A DNA stretch of 64,000 nt. Origin: GCA-2683135 sp964507445 (GTDB lineage: Bacteria > Planctomycetota > GCA-002687715). The stretch lies in the NCBI GenBank assembly GCA_964507445.1, contig CAZDQF010000002.1:124001-188000 (forward strand), in the 5' to 3' direction. Made by a program: the position numbers and the translations under genes. The notes under the pieces were generated by a model, which was not told the DNA's origin, searched no databases, and saw only the letters and a list, made by a program, of their open reading frames with translations. Positions 16,990 through 27,200 of this stretch are shown in pieces (positions within the stretch are counted from its first letter, which is position 1; each line of letters opens with the position of its first letter).

Positions 16990-19026
16990 ATGACACCCTC
17001 GTGTTTTCGTCTGATCGCCGCGATCGGTCTGTTGCTCTCGTGCGCGCAGGGCCAGACCGAGTTGAGTGATGACGAGCTCGTCATCCGTGTGAAGGGTCAG
17101 GGTTTTGCCGGTCAGGGAACCGGCAAGGCGAAGGTGGCCGCCACCCCGCCGCAGTTGATGCTGCCGGTCGGTCAGGAGGCGAAGCTCGAGGCAGAGGTGG
17201 TGGACATCGGCGGTCGTCCGGTGTCCGGTGTCCGGGTGGTGTTCTTCTCTCGCGCCCGTCGGAGCCTGAGGGTTGGGCGGGATGGGACGGTCAAGGCGAT
17301 CAAGCCCGGCGTCCACACGGTGGTCGCACGAGCGGCGCGGTCCGGGCGGCGCGGCCCCTCCACCAGCATCACGATCCGGGTGCCGTATCCCACTCCGGCG
17401 GCCATCACGTTCCGGGCGCTCCCGGAGCGCGTCTATGTCGGCGCGCCGGTGCGGATCAGCGCCGCCGTGGTAGACGACAGCGGTGGCGAACGGACGGACC
17501 TGGAGGCGGTGATCTCCTCCTCCAACCCCGGCTGCGCCACGGTGGACGCCTTCGGGTTCGTGACCGGGGTCGCGCCCGGCAAGGTGACCGTGCGAGCGGC
17601 GTCGGAGGGACTCTCCGTCAACCGGACCATCCAGGTGGTGGAGAACCCGGTGACCTCCATGACCCTCACCCCCGGGAGCACGGAGGCCCGTACGGGGGAC
17701 GTGATCACGTTCCAATGCAGCGCCCGTGACGGCGGCGGAGCGGAGCTCAGCGACGTGCCGGTGCATTACTCCTTCCACGCCCGGCCCGACGACAACCTGG
17801 GCCAGGCGGCCACGGGGCAGATCGAGCAGGACGGTCGGTTCGTCGCGGAGGCGCCGGGGCTCTACAGCATCGTGGCCACCTGTGGCGGGGTGTCGGCCCG
17901 GGCCACCGTGCGGGTGAACAAGCGCTTCAAGTTCGACCGCAAGATCAAGATGGTGGGCCAGGGCAGAGTGGACGACAGCCACACCTCCGACCTCTGGGTC
18001 TGGGAGGGGGTGGACGGCCGGGACTACTGCGTCACCGGAACCTGGGGGTCCAACGGGGACGCCCACTTCTGGGACGTGACCAACCCGGCGGACATCAAGC
18101 GGATCGCTACGGTGAACGTGGACGCCCGTACGGTGAACGATGTGAAGGTGTCCAAGGACGGACGCATCTGCATCCTCAGCCGCGAGGGCGCCTCCAATCG
18201 CAAGAACGGCATCGTCATCCTCGACGTGAAGGACCCCCGGGAGCCCAAGATCCTGGCGGAGTACACCGAGGAGCTGACCGGTGGCGTGCACAACCTCTTC
18301 ATCGACAAGGGCCACGTGTACGCCCTGAGCGCCGGCCGCCGATACGACGTGATCAACATCGAGGATCCCCGGAACCCGAAGAAGGTGGGCTCCTATCAGA
18401 TCTTCGAGCCCGGGGCCTCCATCCACGACGTCTGGATCGAGGACGGCATCGCCTACTCGTCCAACTGGCGTTACGGCGTGCACATGGTGGACGTGGGCAA
18501 CGGCGTCCGCGGCGGGTCCCCGTCTGACCCGAAGAAGATCAGCAGCTACGCCTACCCCAACGGCGCCAACCACGCGGCGTTCCCCTACAAGAGCAAGGCC
18601 ACTGGCAAGAGCTACGTCATCGCCGGGGATGAGATGTTCCCGTTCGGGCTCAACACCAAGGACAAGCCCACCTACGCTCGGGGCTGGATGCACTTCATCG
18701 ACTTCACCGACCTGGACAACCCCAAGGAGGTGGCGCGTTACCAGGTTCCCGAGGCCGGTACCCACAACCTCTGGGTGGAGGGCGACCTGCTCTACGCCGC
18801 GTACTACAACGGCGGGCTCAGGGTGGTGGACCTCTCCGGAGACCTGATGGGCGACCTCTATAACCAGGGTCGGGAGATCGCCACGTACCTGCCGGCAGAC
18901 CCCAAGGGCTACATCGCCAACGCGCCCATGGTGTGGGGGCCGCAGCCGCACAAGGGGCACATCTTCTTCTCCGACTGGAACAGCGGCCTGTACGCGGTGA
19001 AGCTCGAGCCGGAGCCGCGCCAGTGA
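16990..19026 (+). CDS. secreted Big2-domain and LVIVD-repeat protein
   Basis: This is a 678-residue protein with a signal peptide (ending CAQGQ) and GGAAGG upstream of the ATG. Residues about 45-320 contain three Ig-like segments of the bacterial Big2 type, with the typical V-x-x-G-x-x-x-I-x-A-V-x-P-G-x-x-T-V pattern (GTVKAIKPGVHTVVARA, GFVTGVAPGKVTVRAA). Residues about 330-670 form an LVIVD-type propeller: FWDVTNPADIKRIATV, ILDVKDPREPKILAEY, VINIEDPRNPKKVGSY, FIDFTDLDNPKEVARY and RVVDLSG. The combination suggests an envelope or exported binding protein. The next gene starts inside its stop codon and encodes another propeller, so the two are probably co-produced. Confidence 0.83.
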   Translation: MTPSCFRLIAAIGLLLSCAQGQTELSDDELVIRVKGQGFAGQGTGKAKVAATPPQLMLPVGQEAKLEAEVVDIGGRPVSGVRVVFFSRARRSLRVGRDGTVKAIKPGVHTVVARAARSGRRGPSTSITIRVPYPTPAAITFRALPERVYVGAPVRISAAVVDDSGGERTDLEAVISSSNPGCATVDAFGFVTGVAPGKVTVRAASEGLSVNRTIQVVENPVTSMTLTPGSTEARTGDVITFQCSARDGGGAELSDVPVHYSFHARPDDNLGQAATGQIEQDGRFVAEAPGLYSIVATCGGVSARATVRVNKRFKFDRKIKMVGQGRVDDSHTSDLWVWEGVDGRDYCVTGTWGSNGDAHFWDVTNPADIKRIATVNVDARTVNDVKVSKDGRICILSREGASNRKNGIVILDVKDPREPKILAEYTEELTGGVHNLFIDKGHVYALSAGRRYDVINIEDPRNPKKVGSYQIFEPGASIHDVWIEDGIAYSSNWRYGVHMVDVGNGVRGGSPSDPKKISSYAYPNGANHAAFPYKSKATGKSYVIAGDEMFPFGLNTKDKPTYARGWMHFIDFTDLDNPKEVARYQVPEAGTHNLWVEGDLLYAAYYNGGLRVVDLSGDLMGDLYNQGREIATYLPADPKGYIANAPMVWGPQPHKGHIFFSDWNSGLYAVKLEPEPRQ

Positions 19027-20084
19027 GCCTGCGCGCGGTCCTGACGTTCGTCCTCGGGCTGACCTGCCCGCTCGTCGCCCAGGAGTCGGAGTACTTCGTC
19101 TACGTGGCGGCGGAGTCCGCGGACGAGATCTACTGCGTCCGCTTCGACGGCAGCAAGGCCACGGTCCACCAGGTCATCGACGTGGGCTATCAGCCCACTG
19201 AGATCGAAGGCCCCCATGGGCTGACCGTGGGGCCGGAGGGACGCTACTGGTTCCTGTCCATGGCGCACGGCAAGCCGTTCGGCACGGTGTACAAGTACGA
19301 GACCGGCACCAACAAGCTGGTGGGGAAGTGCGAGGTGGGCATGTTCCCCGCCACCATGCAGATCTCCGACGCCACGGGCCTGCTCTACTGCGTCAACTTC
19401 AACCTCCACGGGCGCATGTTGCCGAGCTCCGTGTCCATCGTCGATCCCGACGAGATGGTGGAGGTGGCGCGGACCACCACCGGGCCCATGCCCCATGGCT
19501 CGCGGCTCGCTCCGGATGGCTTGCGTCACTACTCCTGCGCCATGATGTCGGGGCACCTGTTCGAGATCGACGCGGTGGGCTTTGACGTGAGCCGCAGGTT
19601 GCAGCTGGACGAGAAGCAGCCCAAGGCCCACGAGTCGGACGTGAAGCCCACGTGGGTGCAGCCTCATCCGGGACGGGAGGTGGTCTACTGCGCCCTCAAC
19701 GGCGCCGCCCAGATCGCCGAGGTGGACCTGAAGTCCTGGCGCGTCACCCGCCGCTTCGCCACCGATAGGGGCCCCTACAACCTGGACGTGACCCCGGACG
19801 GCAAGAAACTCATCGCCACCTACAAGACCGCTGGCGCCGTGGGCATCTGGGATCTGGAGAGCGGCAAGGAGCTCGCCAAGGTGCCCTCCACCCGTCGCGT
19901 CACCCACGGTGTGCTGGTGACTCCCGACGGACGCTACGCCTTCGTAACCTCGGAGGGAGTGGGGTCGGAGAAGGGTGCGGTGGATGTCTTCGACATGAAG
20001 ACGAACCGGAAGGTGACCTCCGTGGACGTGGGGCTGCAGGCGGGTGGCATCGCCTTCTGGAAGTCCCGTTCCACCACGCGCTGA
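19023..20084 (+). CDS. secreted YVTN/YncE-like beta-propeller protein
   Basis: This is a 353-residue protein starting at GTG 19023, which overlaps the previous stop (GTGA) and has GGAG upstream. The signal peptide ends near PLVAQ. The mature chain has YVTN-type blades: YFVYVAAESADEIYCV, GLTVGPEGRYWFLSM, SIVDPDEMVEVART, YNLDVTPDGKKLIATY, GIWDLESGKELAKVPS and VFDMKTNRKVTSVDVG. Translational coupling with the Big2/LVIVD gene points to a shared complex or shared regulation. The ligand is unknown. Confidence 0.82.
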   Translation: MSLRAVLTFVLGLTCPLVAQESEYFVYVAAESADEIYCVRFDGSKATVHQVIDVGYQPTEIEGPHGLTVGPEGRYWFLSMAHGKPFGTVYKYETGTNKLVGKCEVGMFPATMQISDATGLLYCVNFNLHGRMLPSSVSIVDPDEMVEVARTTTGPMPHGSRLAPDGLRHYSCAMMSGHLFEIDAVGFDVSRRLQLDEKQPKAHESDVKPTWVQPHPGREVVYCALNGAAQIAEVDLKSWRVTRRFATDRGPYNLDVTPDGKKLIATYKTAGAVGIWDLESGKELAKVPSTRRVTHGVLVTPDGRYAFVTSEGVGSEKGAVDVFDMKTNRKVTSVDVGLQAGGIAFWKSRSTTR

Positions 20085-20098
20085 CCTCGTCGCCGGGG

Positions 20099-22003
20099 TC
20101 AGCGGTCAAAGGACAGGAGGCGCGCGAACTCCTCCAGCAGAAAGTCCGTCTCCATGAACGGCTCGACGCTGATGTCCCGCCAGCGCACCCGCCCCCGCCC
20201 GTCGATGAGGAAGGTGCCGTGCAGGGGCTCGTTCTTGAAGTTGTCCCAGCAGGCCCACTCCTTGAATGAACGGACGTCGGGGTCCGCCAGCAGGGGGAAG
20301 GGCATGGGAGACTCGCCGGTCTCATCGAGCTGCTGGATGAACGCCTTCACCTCGGAGACCGTGTCCGTGCCGATGGTGACGATCTCGATTCCTGCTCGCT
20401 TGAACGCGCGGGCCTTGGGCTTGATGGAGTGGATCTGTTCTACGCAGTGGAGGCACGCGGCGCCGAGGTAGAAGACCACCAGCACCGGGCGGCCCTCGTA
20501 GTCCTTCAGGCCCAGGGAACCGCCTCGGCCTCGCGGGAGTTCGAACAGCGGCGCGGGGAGTGGGTCCCAGTGATCAGGGCCGTGCTTGGCCAGGTCAGGC
20601 CTGGGCCGACGGATGATCCAATTCGATGGCAGGCCCATGCTCGTGGCGATGACCTCCAGGCCCTGGAACGGAGCGGCGTCCGGGTCCAGGTTCGGGAACG
20701 CCGTGCGGAGCCGGTTCAGCTTCTGGCGTGCCAGGCCCTGTGTCCCCGAAGCCCAGTCCTTCTTGATGGAGTCGGCCAGCGCCGCTGCCGCGGAGACCGC
20801 GGCCTCCCCGATCACCTTCACGGCGTCGTCGTGACGCCGTTCAGCGACCAACTCGGCGAGCCGTTCGCCGTCCTGATACCCGGCCAGGTAAGGAGTGGAG
20901 AGGGCCTCCTTCAGGTCGCCCCAGCGTCCCGATGCCGCCAGGGCGCCCGCCAACGCGCGCTGCCCGGACTCCACCATGTCCGCTCCCCACCGGGGGTGGC
21001 GGGGCATGCGGATCATGCGACGAGCGAGGGACTCGGCGTCCTGGAAGCGCCCGGCGTCCACGAGGACCTTGCACCAGGACGCGTTGTTGGACGGATACGC
21101 CGGGAGCTCGTACGGCACGGCCCCGGTCCGGGCCATGTGGGCGTTGTCCACTCGGGAGCCGGTCTGGAATCGGAGTTCCGCGTCGTCGTAGCGACCGGCT
21201 CGGGCGAACGTCTGGCCCGCGTCGCCCCAGACCCGCGCGATGCCCGGAGCGGCGGCGGTGGCCTTCCACGCGGCGGCGAGAGAGCCCGCCCCCTCCGTCT
21301 TCGCCAGCAGGTGGCGGCTGGCGGGGTGGCGGGGCGCCGCGGAGAGGATCTGCCGCATGAGGTCCTCACTGGATGGAGGGCTGGAATCCCGCGCTTCGTC
21401 GGGCCCCAGGGCACGCACCATGACCAGGAGGGCCTTGGCCTCCACGTCCTTCGGGTGGGAGGTGACGATACGCAGCAGATCGTCGGCCAGGGTCTTCCAG
21501 TGGGCGGCGGTGACGGGCCGGGGGATGGCCTCCCTCCGTCCGTACTCCGGGTCCACCAGCACGGTCTCCGGAGCCGTCTCCGCGGACGCGAAGCGGGCCA
21601 GGGCCTCGATGTACTTCCGCTCCCTCGGGCTGCTTCGTGTGCGCCGCTTGAAGGCCTCCCACGCGAACCAGATGCGCCGTTCGGGGTTCGGGAGGTTGGC
21701 CAGGGCCATGCCCCAGTACGCCATGGGAGAGTCCGGCTCCAGGGCCAGGACCTGGTGGAACGAGCGCTCGGCCTCGTAGAACCAGGCCCCGTGCACGAGG
21801 CCCAGACCCTGATCGAAGAACGCCCTCGCCCACGGGTCGGCGGCGGTGACGGCGAAGCGGACCTGTCCCGTGCCCTCGAGCCGCACCGCCTCCTGGTGGG
21901 GGCCTTCGTGGAAGGCGCCGCCTCGCAGGGCCGACGGTGCGACCTCCTGGCCGCGCGCCGCGACCACGAGGAAGACCAGGGGGAGGGAGAAGGACAGCCG
22001 CAT
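20099..22003 (-). CDS. secreted TPR protein with C-terminal redoxin (AhpC/TSA-like) domain
   Basis: This is a 634-residue protein with a signal peptide (ending AARGQ). Residues about 50-430 are alpha-helical and TPR-like, including AWFYEAERSFHQVLALEPDS and ARAGRYDDAELRFQTGS. Residues about 470-634 form a thioredoxin-fold redoxin domain: LKDYEGRPVLVVFYLG followed by CLHC (Cys517 and Cys520), and GTFLIDGRGRVRWRDI near the end. The CxxC pair suggests a thiol reductase or peroxiredoxin-like function outside the cytoplasm, with the TPR part recruiting partners. The start lacks a good ribosome binding site, but TAGACT lies eight bases upstream. Confidence 0.8.
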   Translation of the reverse strand: MRLSFSLPLVFLVVAARGQEVAPSALRGGAFHEGPHQEAVRLEGTGQVRFAVTAADPWARAFFDQGLGLVHGAWFYEAERSFHQVLALEPDSPMAYWGMALANLPNPERRIWFAWEAFKRRTRSSPRERKYIEALARFASAETAPETVLVDPEYGRREAIPRPVTAAHWKTLADDLLRIVTSHPKDVEAKALLVMVRALGPDEARDSSPPSSEDLMRQILSAAPRHPASRHLLAKTEGAGSLAAAWKATAAAPGIARVWGDAGQTFARAGRYDDAELRFQTGSRVDNAHMARTGAVPYELPAYPSNNASWCKVLVDAGRFQDAESLARRMIRMPRHPRWGADMVESGQRALAGALAASGRWGDLKEALSTPYLAGYQDGERLAELVAERRHDDAVKVIGEAAVSAAAALADSIKKDWASGTQGLARQKLNRLRTAFPNLDPDAAPFQGLEVIATSMGLPSNWIIRRPRPDLAKHGPDHWDPLPAPLFELPRGRGGSLGLKDYEGRPVLVVFYLGAACLHCVEQIHSIKPKARAFKRAGIEIVTIGTDTVSEVKAFIQQLDETGESPMPFPLLADPDVRSFKEWACWDNFKNEPLHGTFLIDGRGRVRWRDISVEPFMETDFLLEEFARLLSFDR

Positions 22004-22011
22004 GACCTGAC

Positions 22012-22017
22012 AGTCTA
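22012..22017 (-). promoter_or_regulatory. TAGACT -10-like hexamer before 22003
   Basis: On the minus strand TTAGACTGTC precedes the ATG at 22003, with eight bases between hexamer and start. It repeats the element seen before 4704, 34440 and 49635. The rest of the 213-base gap up to 22216 shows no other signal that I can support. Confidence 0.45.
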
Positions 22018-22216
22018 AGTGAACGTGCCGGTAGGTAGTCCAGGCCTCATCAGTTTATGGTCGTGCGCACCACGTTGGCGTCGTTGATCTGGCGCCCCGG
22101 GCTGTAGACGCAGGGCCACCATGGGGCTGTGGTGTGGAGCGATAGCGTGCGCGCCGTGAGGCTGCGGGGCCAGGCTAACGCAGGGCCGGCGGCGGAGTCG
22201 AGCGAGCCGACGCCGC

Positions 22217-24295
22217 TCAGCGCACGTAGGCCGTGATGAAGTCCGAGCCCGTGATGACGATGGCCGCCGGGTTCACGGTCACGTGTCCCGACGCCGGCGG
22301 TGAAGCGAAACCGTGAGAGTCCACGGTGCGTCCGTCGGCCAGCCTCACCCGGTGGACCCCGGGGCTGGGACCCGTCCCCGTGGTCAGCACCACGTGCCCG
22401 TCCGTGACCCCGCCGCGACCGCGCGGACCCGTGGAGAACGAGCTGTCGCGGATGATGTTGGATGACCACCTGGCCATCCGTCGTTCCATGTCGATGGCGG
22501 TCAGCTGTCTGGAGATCACCAGCAGCACCTCGTCATCTCCGCTGGTCATGATCTTGTTGCGGACCTGCTCGTCCCGGGAGCCATCCATCACCAGGGAGAG
22601 GGCGCCGGTCTCCTTGTGGACGGCGTAGAGGCTGGGTGAGTCGCTGGCGGTGAAGAACACCGTGTCCTCGTGGACCACGGGCTTCGTCGGCCGCCAGCAG
22701 GGGGCGCGCCTCGGGGCGTAACGTCGCCGCCAACGTGAGCCGTAGTCCGGCAGCTCTTCCTGGGGGTACACGCACTGCCAGAGGATGGCGCCGGTGAGCC
22801 CGTCCACGGCGCAGAGGACGCCCATGTTGGTGCCGTAGTACAGCACCCCCTCGTCCTCGGTCATGTAGCCGGGGACACAGGCGACCCGCGGGTTGCCGCC
22901 GCGGCTGAGGGTGGTCTGCCCTGCGCCCGTGTAGGTCCTCCACTTCAGCCGACCGGTGTCCCGCTCGAAGGCGCAGACCCAGTGATGGAAGATCCCCTTG
23001 AGCACCGTGCCGGCGGCGTAGAGGGTGTCTCCCACCACCACCGGGGGCTGGTTGATGCTCAGGTCCTTGAGGAACGCGGTCTCCCGGGGGTCCTTGCCTG
23101 CGAATTCGTCGTGGGTCCACCGGGTCTTGCCCGTGGCTCGCTCCACGGCGATCAGCTTGTGCGAGCCCACCGCCCCATACCGGCGCCAGTAGCTGTGCAG
23201 CAGCGGTTCGTTGATCAGGTAGCCGAAGACCAGGTCGTCGTCCATCGTCACGTGGTACTCGAGCTCCTGGTTGTAGGAGTTCTCGAAGGTGGCGTAGGGC
23301 GTGCGTACGGCGTTCCAGAGCTTCTTGCCCGTGTTGAGGTCGAGCCCGAAGAGGGCTGTGCCGTCGCAGGCGTACAGGGCGCCGTCCGAGACCGCGGGCA
23401 CCACGGGGTATCCGGTGACCGTCTCTCGTTCACCCCAGCCCCAGGAGTCGCCCTCGTGTTTGCTGAACGACGCGCGCCAACGGCGCCGCTCCGACAGGTC
23501 GAGGCCGCCCACACCGCCCGCGTTGTCGTTCGATGCGGGGGAGGAGAGCCCCTGTACGAACTCCACCAGCTTCACGGCTTCACCGCCCACCGTGATCTCG
23601 GGTTCGTCCTGGCGGGCCTTGACCCTGGCGGTGAGGCCGCTGAGGTCGTCGGTGCGACGGGAGCCCCAAAGGGCCCAGGCCTGCCGGGCCACCACCTCGG
23701 GGTTCGCGTGGGTCTCTTCGCCGCCCAGCCGCTGCGAGGTGACGCGGGCCTCCTCGAAGCGACCGGATTCGAGCAGCAGGTCCACCAGCGCCATGTGCGC
23801 CCGGCGACCACTGGTCGTGAGCCCATACCGGCGCAGGCACTCCATGAGCAGCCGCTCGTCGCTCTCCTCCAGGCCCCGGGCCAGGAGCTTGCCGGCCCGC
23901 GGTTCGTTCAGCTCGACGTAGCGACCCAGGTCTTCCGAGGACAGGGCGCGGAGGAGGGACATGACATGAGGTCGGATCCCGCCGTAGACGTCACCGATGG
24001 CGGGCCCGGAGCGATCTCCGGAGTCCGAGCCGTCTTCCCTCCAGGTCGCCACCACCCTGTCCGACTTGCCGTCCAGCAACCCCTGCCAGATGCTCAGGGC
24101 CCGATCCAGGTCGCCAACGCCGACCGCGGTCTGTGCTCTGGCGAGCTGGTCCTTGACGGTGGGGTCGTCCGGCACCGACAACCGCCGGGCGTGAGCCTGC
24201 CCGTCGAGCCGCGCGTCGCAGCAGAGCACCGCCGCGGTGATCAGCAGGGGGAGAGAGAGGGCGGAGAGTGTTCTCACCTCCATACTGTACAGCAC
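22217..24295 (-). CDS. secreted helical plus PQQ-like beta-propeller protein
   Basis: This protein of up to 692 residues begins at GTG 24295, three bases after the preceding gene's stop codon; ATG 24283 is an alternative start at the fifth codon. A hydrophobic signal segment ends near AAVLCC. Residues about 40-250 are helical and TPR-like (DLDRALSIWQGLLDG, ESGRFEEARVTSQRL). Residues about 290-692 form a PQQ-like propeller with GLDLNTGKKLWNA, AVERATGKTRWTH, AFERDTGRLKWRT and AVDGLTGAILWQC. It lacks the FRGPxGxG opening of the other PQQ-like proteins here and so belongs to another subfamily. It forms an operon with the Asp-box propeller gene upstream. Confidence 0.8.
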   Translation of the reverse strand: MLYSMEVRTLSALSLPLLITAAVLCCDARLDGQAHARRLSVPDDPTVKDQLARAQTAVGVGDLDRALSIWQGLLDGKSDRVVATWREDGSDSGDRSGPAIGDVYGGIRPHVMSLLRALSSEDLGRYVELNEPRAGKLLARGLEESDERLLMECLRRYGLTTSGRRAHMALVDLLLESGRFEEARVTSQRLGGEETHANPEVVARQAWALWGSRRTDDLSGLTARVKARQDEPEITVGGEAVKLVEFVQGLSSPASNDNAGGVGGLDLSERRRWRASFSKHEGDSWGWGERETVTGYPVVPAVSDGALYACDGTALFGLDLNTGKKLWNAVRTPYATFENSYNQELEYHVTMDDDLVFGYLINEPLLHSYWRRYGAVGSHKLIAVERATGKTRWTHDEFAGKDPRETAFLKDLSINQPPVVVGDTLYAAGTVLKGIFHHWVCAFERDTGRLKWRTYTGAGQTTLSRGGNPRVACVPGYMTEDEGVLYYGTNMGVLCAVDGLTGAILWQCVYPQEELPDYGSRWRRRYAPRRAPCWRPTKPVVHEDTVFFTASDSPSLYAVHKETGALSLVMDGSRDEQVRNKIMTSGDDEVLLVISRQLTAIDMERRMARWSSNIIRDSSFSTGPRGRGGVTDGHVVLTTGTGPSPGVHRVRLADGRTVDSHGFASPPASGHVTVNPAAIVITGSDFITAYVR

Positions 24296-24298
24296 CGC

Positions 24299-27200
24299 CT
24301 ACCGAAGACGGTCGAGGGCGTCGTTCAACTCCTTCACCTGGTCGCGTAGCTGCTGGAGCCGCCGCAGCCCGTCGCGGCCCGGTTTCTGGTCAGCCCCATC
24401 GACCATGGACGCCAGGTAGCGCACCTGATCCAGGAGCATGGGGGTCGCGTAGGCGATCCCGCGTTCCGTGAACACCCTGGCCTCCAGGGCGCTGAGCGCC
24501 GGGGCGTCCCCTTCCGTCTCGGCTCTCTTGCTGCGCAGCCGCGCCGCCAGGGCGGAGGCGTCCGCCTGCAACTTCTGGACGTTCAGGATCAGGTCTCGCT
24601 GGTCGCGCAGGTCCTGCAGGGTGACGTCGTCGGCGGCGACCCGTGGGTCCATGATGAGCTGCAGGGGCGCGGTCCGCGTCTCGCCGTCCGCCACCAGCCG
24701 GACCTGGTAACGGCCGGGCAGCGCCATGGGGCCCCGGCCCCTCTCGCCGGCCTCCCGCATGTCCCAGGTGATCCGGTGGGTGCCGGCCAGACGGGACACG
24801 GATCGGGGCGCCGGGCGTCGCCGCCTGGGTCCGCGCATCCCCTGCCCGGCGGGCCGGTCCCGACGAGGGCGCTGGTTGCGGCGGCTGCTGTTGAAGGTGC
24901 GGACGACGTCGCCGTCACCGTTGAGGATCTCGATCTTCACGGCTTCCGCGTCCTTCGCCAGCGAGTAGCTGATGATGGCGCCGGGGGAGAGGTACGACAC
25001 CCCCACGCCTCCGCGCCCCCGGCTGCGGGTGCGGTAGGTGTCCCGTGGGGTGAACAGGTGCGTCCCGGCGCTGGCCTCCATGACCGCGGCCTGATGCAAC
25101 GGCGACAGGTCGTCCATGATCCAGAAGGAACGGCCCATGGTGGAGATCACCAGGTCCTTGTTGTGCACCTTGATGTCGGTGATGGGGGTCGCCGGGAGGT
25201 TGCGCTGGAGGGAACGCCACGTGGTCCCGTCATCCATGGAGACGTACATGCCGAACTCCGTCCCCACGTACAGCAACCCCTCCCGGTCCGGGTCTTCCCG
25301 CACCACGCGGGTGGGGGAGTCAGCGGGGATGCCGTTCTCGCCGGTGGTCAGCAGGGTCCAGGTGTCGCCGTAGTCTGCCGTGCGGTAGACGTACGGGCGG
25401 AAGTCACCGAGCTGGTAGCGGAGCACCGCGATGTAGGCCTTCCCCGGGTCATGGGGCGACGGCTCCACCGCGTCCACCCGACCGCCCACGGGGAGGTCCT
25501 TGGGGGTGACGTCCCGCCATGTCTCGCCGTCGTCTCGCGTGACGTGGACCGGGCCGTCGTTGGCGCCGATCCAGATGAGGCCCTTGCTCAGCTTGGACTC
25601 ACGCACCGAGTAGATGGTGCTGTAGAACTCCTCTCCGGTGATGTCGCGGGTGATGGGCTCGCCGGAGATGACCTGCTTGCTGGGGTCGAAGGCGGTCAGG
25701 TCCGGGGAGATGGTCTCCCAGGTCACCCCCTCGTCACGGGTGCGGTGCAGGAACTGGGAGGCGTGGTAGACGACCCCGGGGTCGTGGGGGGAGACGTGGA
25801 TGGGAGAGACCCTCTGGAACCGGTACATGAGGTCCTTGGGGTTGTGCCCGTACATGTTGGCGGCGCCCACGTAGTACTTCTTCTCTTGCCCGGTGCGCAT
25901 GTTGAAGCGTCCGAACCGCCCCTTGCAGTTGGCGTAGATGATGTCCGGGTCTCCGGGCTTGGGGATCGCCGGTCCGGTCTCGCACCCGCCCACGGATTGC
26001 CAGAACCCCCTGGCGCCCAGGGGGTGGGAGTGGGGCGGGTTGCTGGGCACGCGGATGGTGCTGTTGTCCTGCTGCCCGGCGTAGAGCCAGTAAGGGAAGC
26101 GGTCATCCACCGCCACCTGGTAGAGCTCGGCCGTGGGCTGATTGTGCTGGCTGGACCAGGTGTCTCCTCCGTCCCTGGTCACGTTCACGCCGCCGTCGTT
26201 CGCTTGCACGAACAGGGTCGGGTCATCCGGGTTGATCCAGATGTCGTGGTTGTCGCCGTGGGGCGTGCTGCGTCTTCGCCAGCTCCTGCCGCCGTTGACG
26301 GACTTGTGGAACCCGGTGGCGTTCACGTAGAGGACCTCCGCGTCCGTCGGGTCGGCGTCCACGTTGCAGTAGTAGAAGGGCCGGTCCAGGAGGCCGCGGC
26401 TGTTGGACACGCGTCGGAAGGTGTCGCCCCGGTCGTCGGATCGGTAGAGGCCCGCCTCGTCTCCCGGGGCCTCGATGAGGGCGTAGACCCGGCCCGGGTC
26501 CGCGGCCGACACCGCGAGGTCGCTCTTGCCGAAGACCCCGTCCGGTAGCCCGCCGCCCAGCTTCTTCCACCGGTCGCCGCCGTTCGTGGATCGGTAGATG
26601 CCCCCTTCGCCCGGCTCGCCGCCGCTGATGATGGTCCAGGGCTTGCGTTCTCCGCGCCACATGGCGGCGTAGACGGTGGTGGGGTCGTCCGGCGCCAGCT
26701 CCAGGTCCACGGCGCCGACTCGTTCGGAGACGTAGAGCACCCGGTCCCAGGATGCGCCGCCGTCCCGGCTACGGTAGACGCCGCGCTCCTTGCTGGGGCC
26801 GAAGGCCTGTCCGATGACCGCGACGTAGACCAGGTCCGGGTTCTCAGGGTGGATCTCCACGGCGCCGATCTGTCCGGCCTGCCGGAGGCCGATGAAGGAC
26901 CAGGTGTCGCCCGCGTCCGTGGACTTGTACATGCCGCGTCCGGTGATGACGTTGCTGCGGAGCCCGTCAGACCCTGTGCCCACGTAGACGACGTCCGGGT
27001 CGCTGGGGGCAACGCGGATGGCGCCGATGGACCCCGTCTCCAGGGCCCCGTCGGTGATGGGCTTCCAGCTCTGGCCGTAGTCCGTGGTCTTGAAGACGCC
27101 ACCGCCCACGGACCCGGCGTAGAACGTCGACGGTCGCTGGCGCGTACCCGCCACGGCGGTCACCCGGCCACCTCGGGACGGACCCACGCACCTGTAGGTC

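Noticed and set aside
16840..18960. 706-codon minus-strand frame over the Big2/LVIVD gene
   Set aside because: It is a GC-rich shadow with His/Val/Gly/Asp composition and no family; the plus strand shows clear LVIVD and Big2 repeats.
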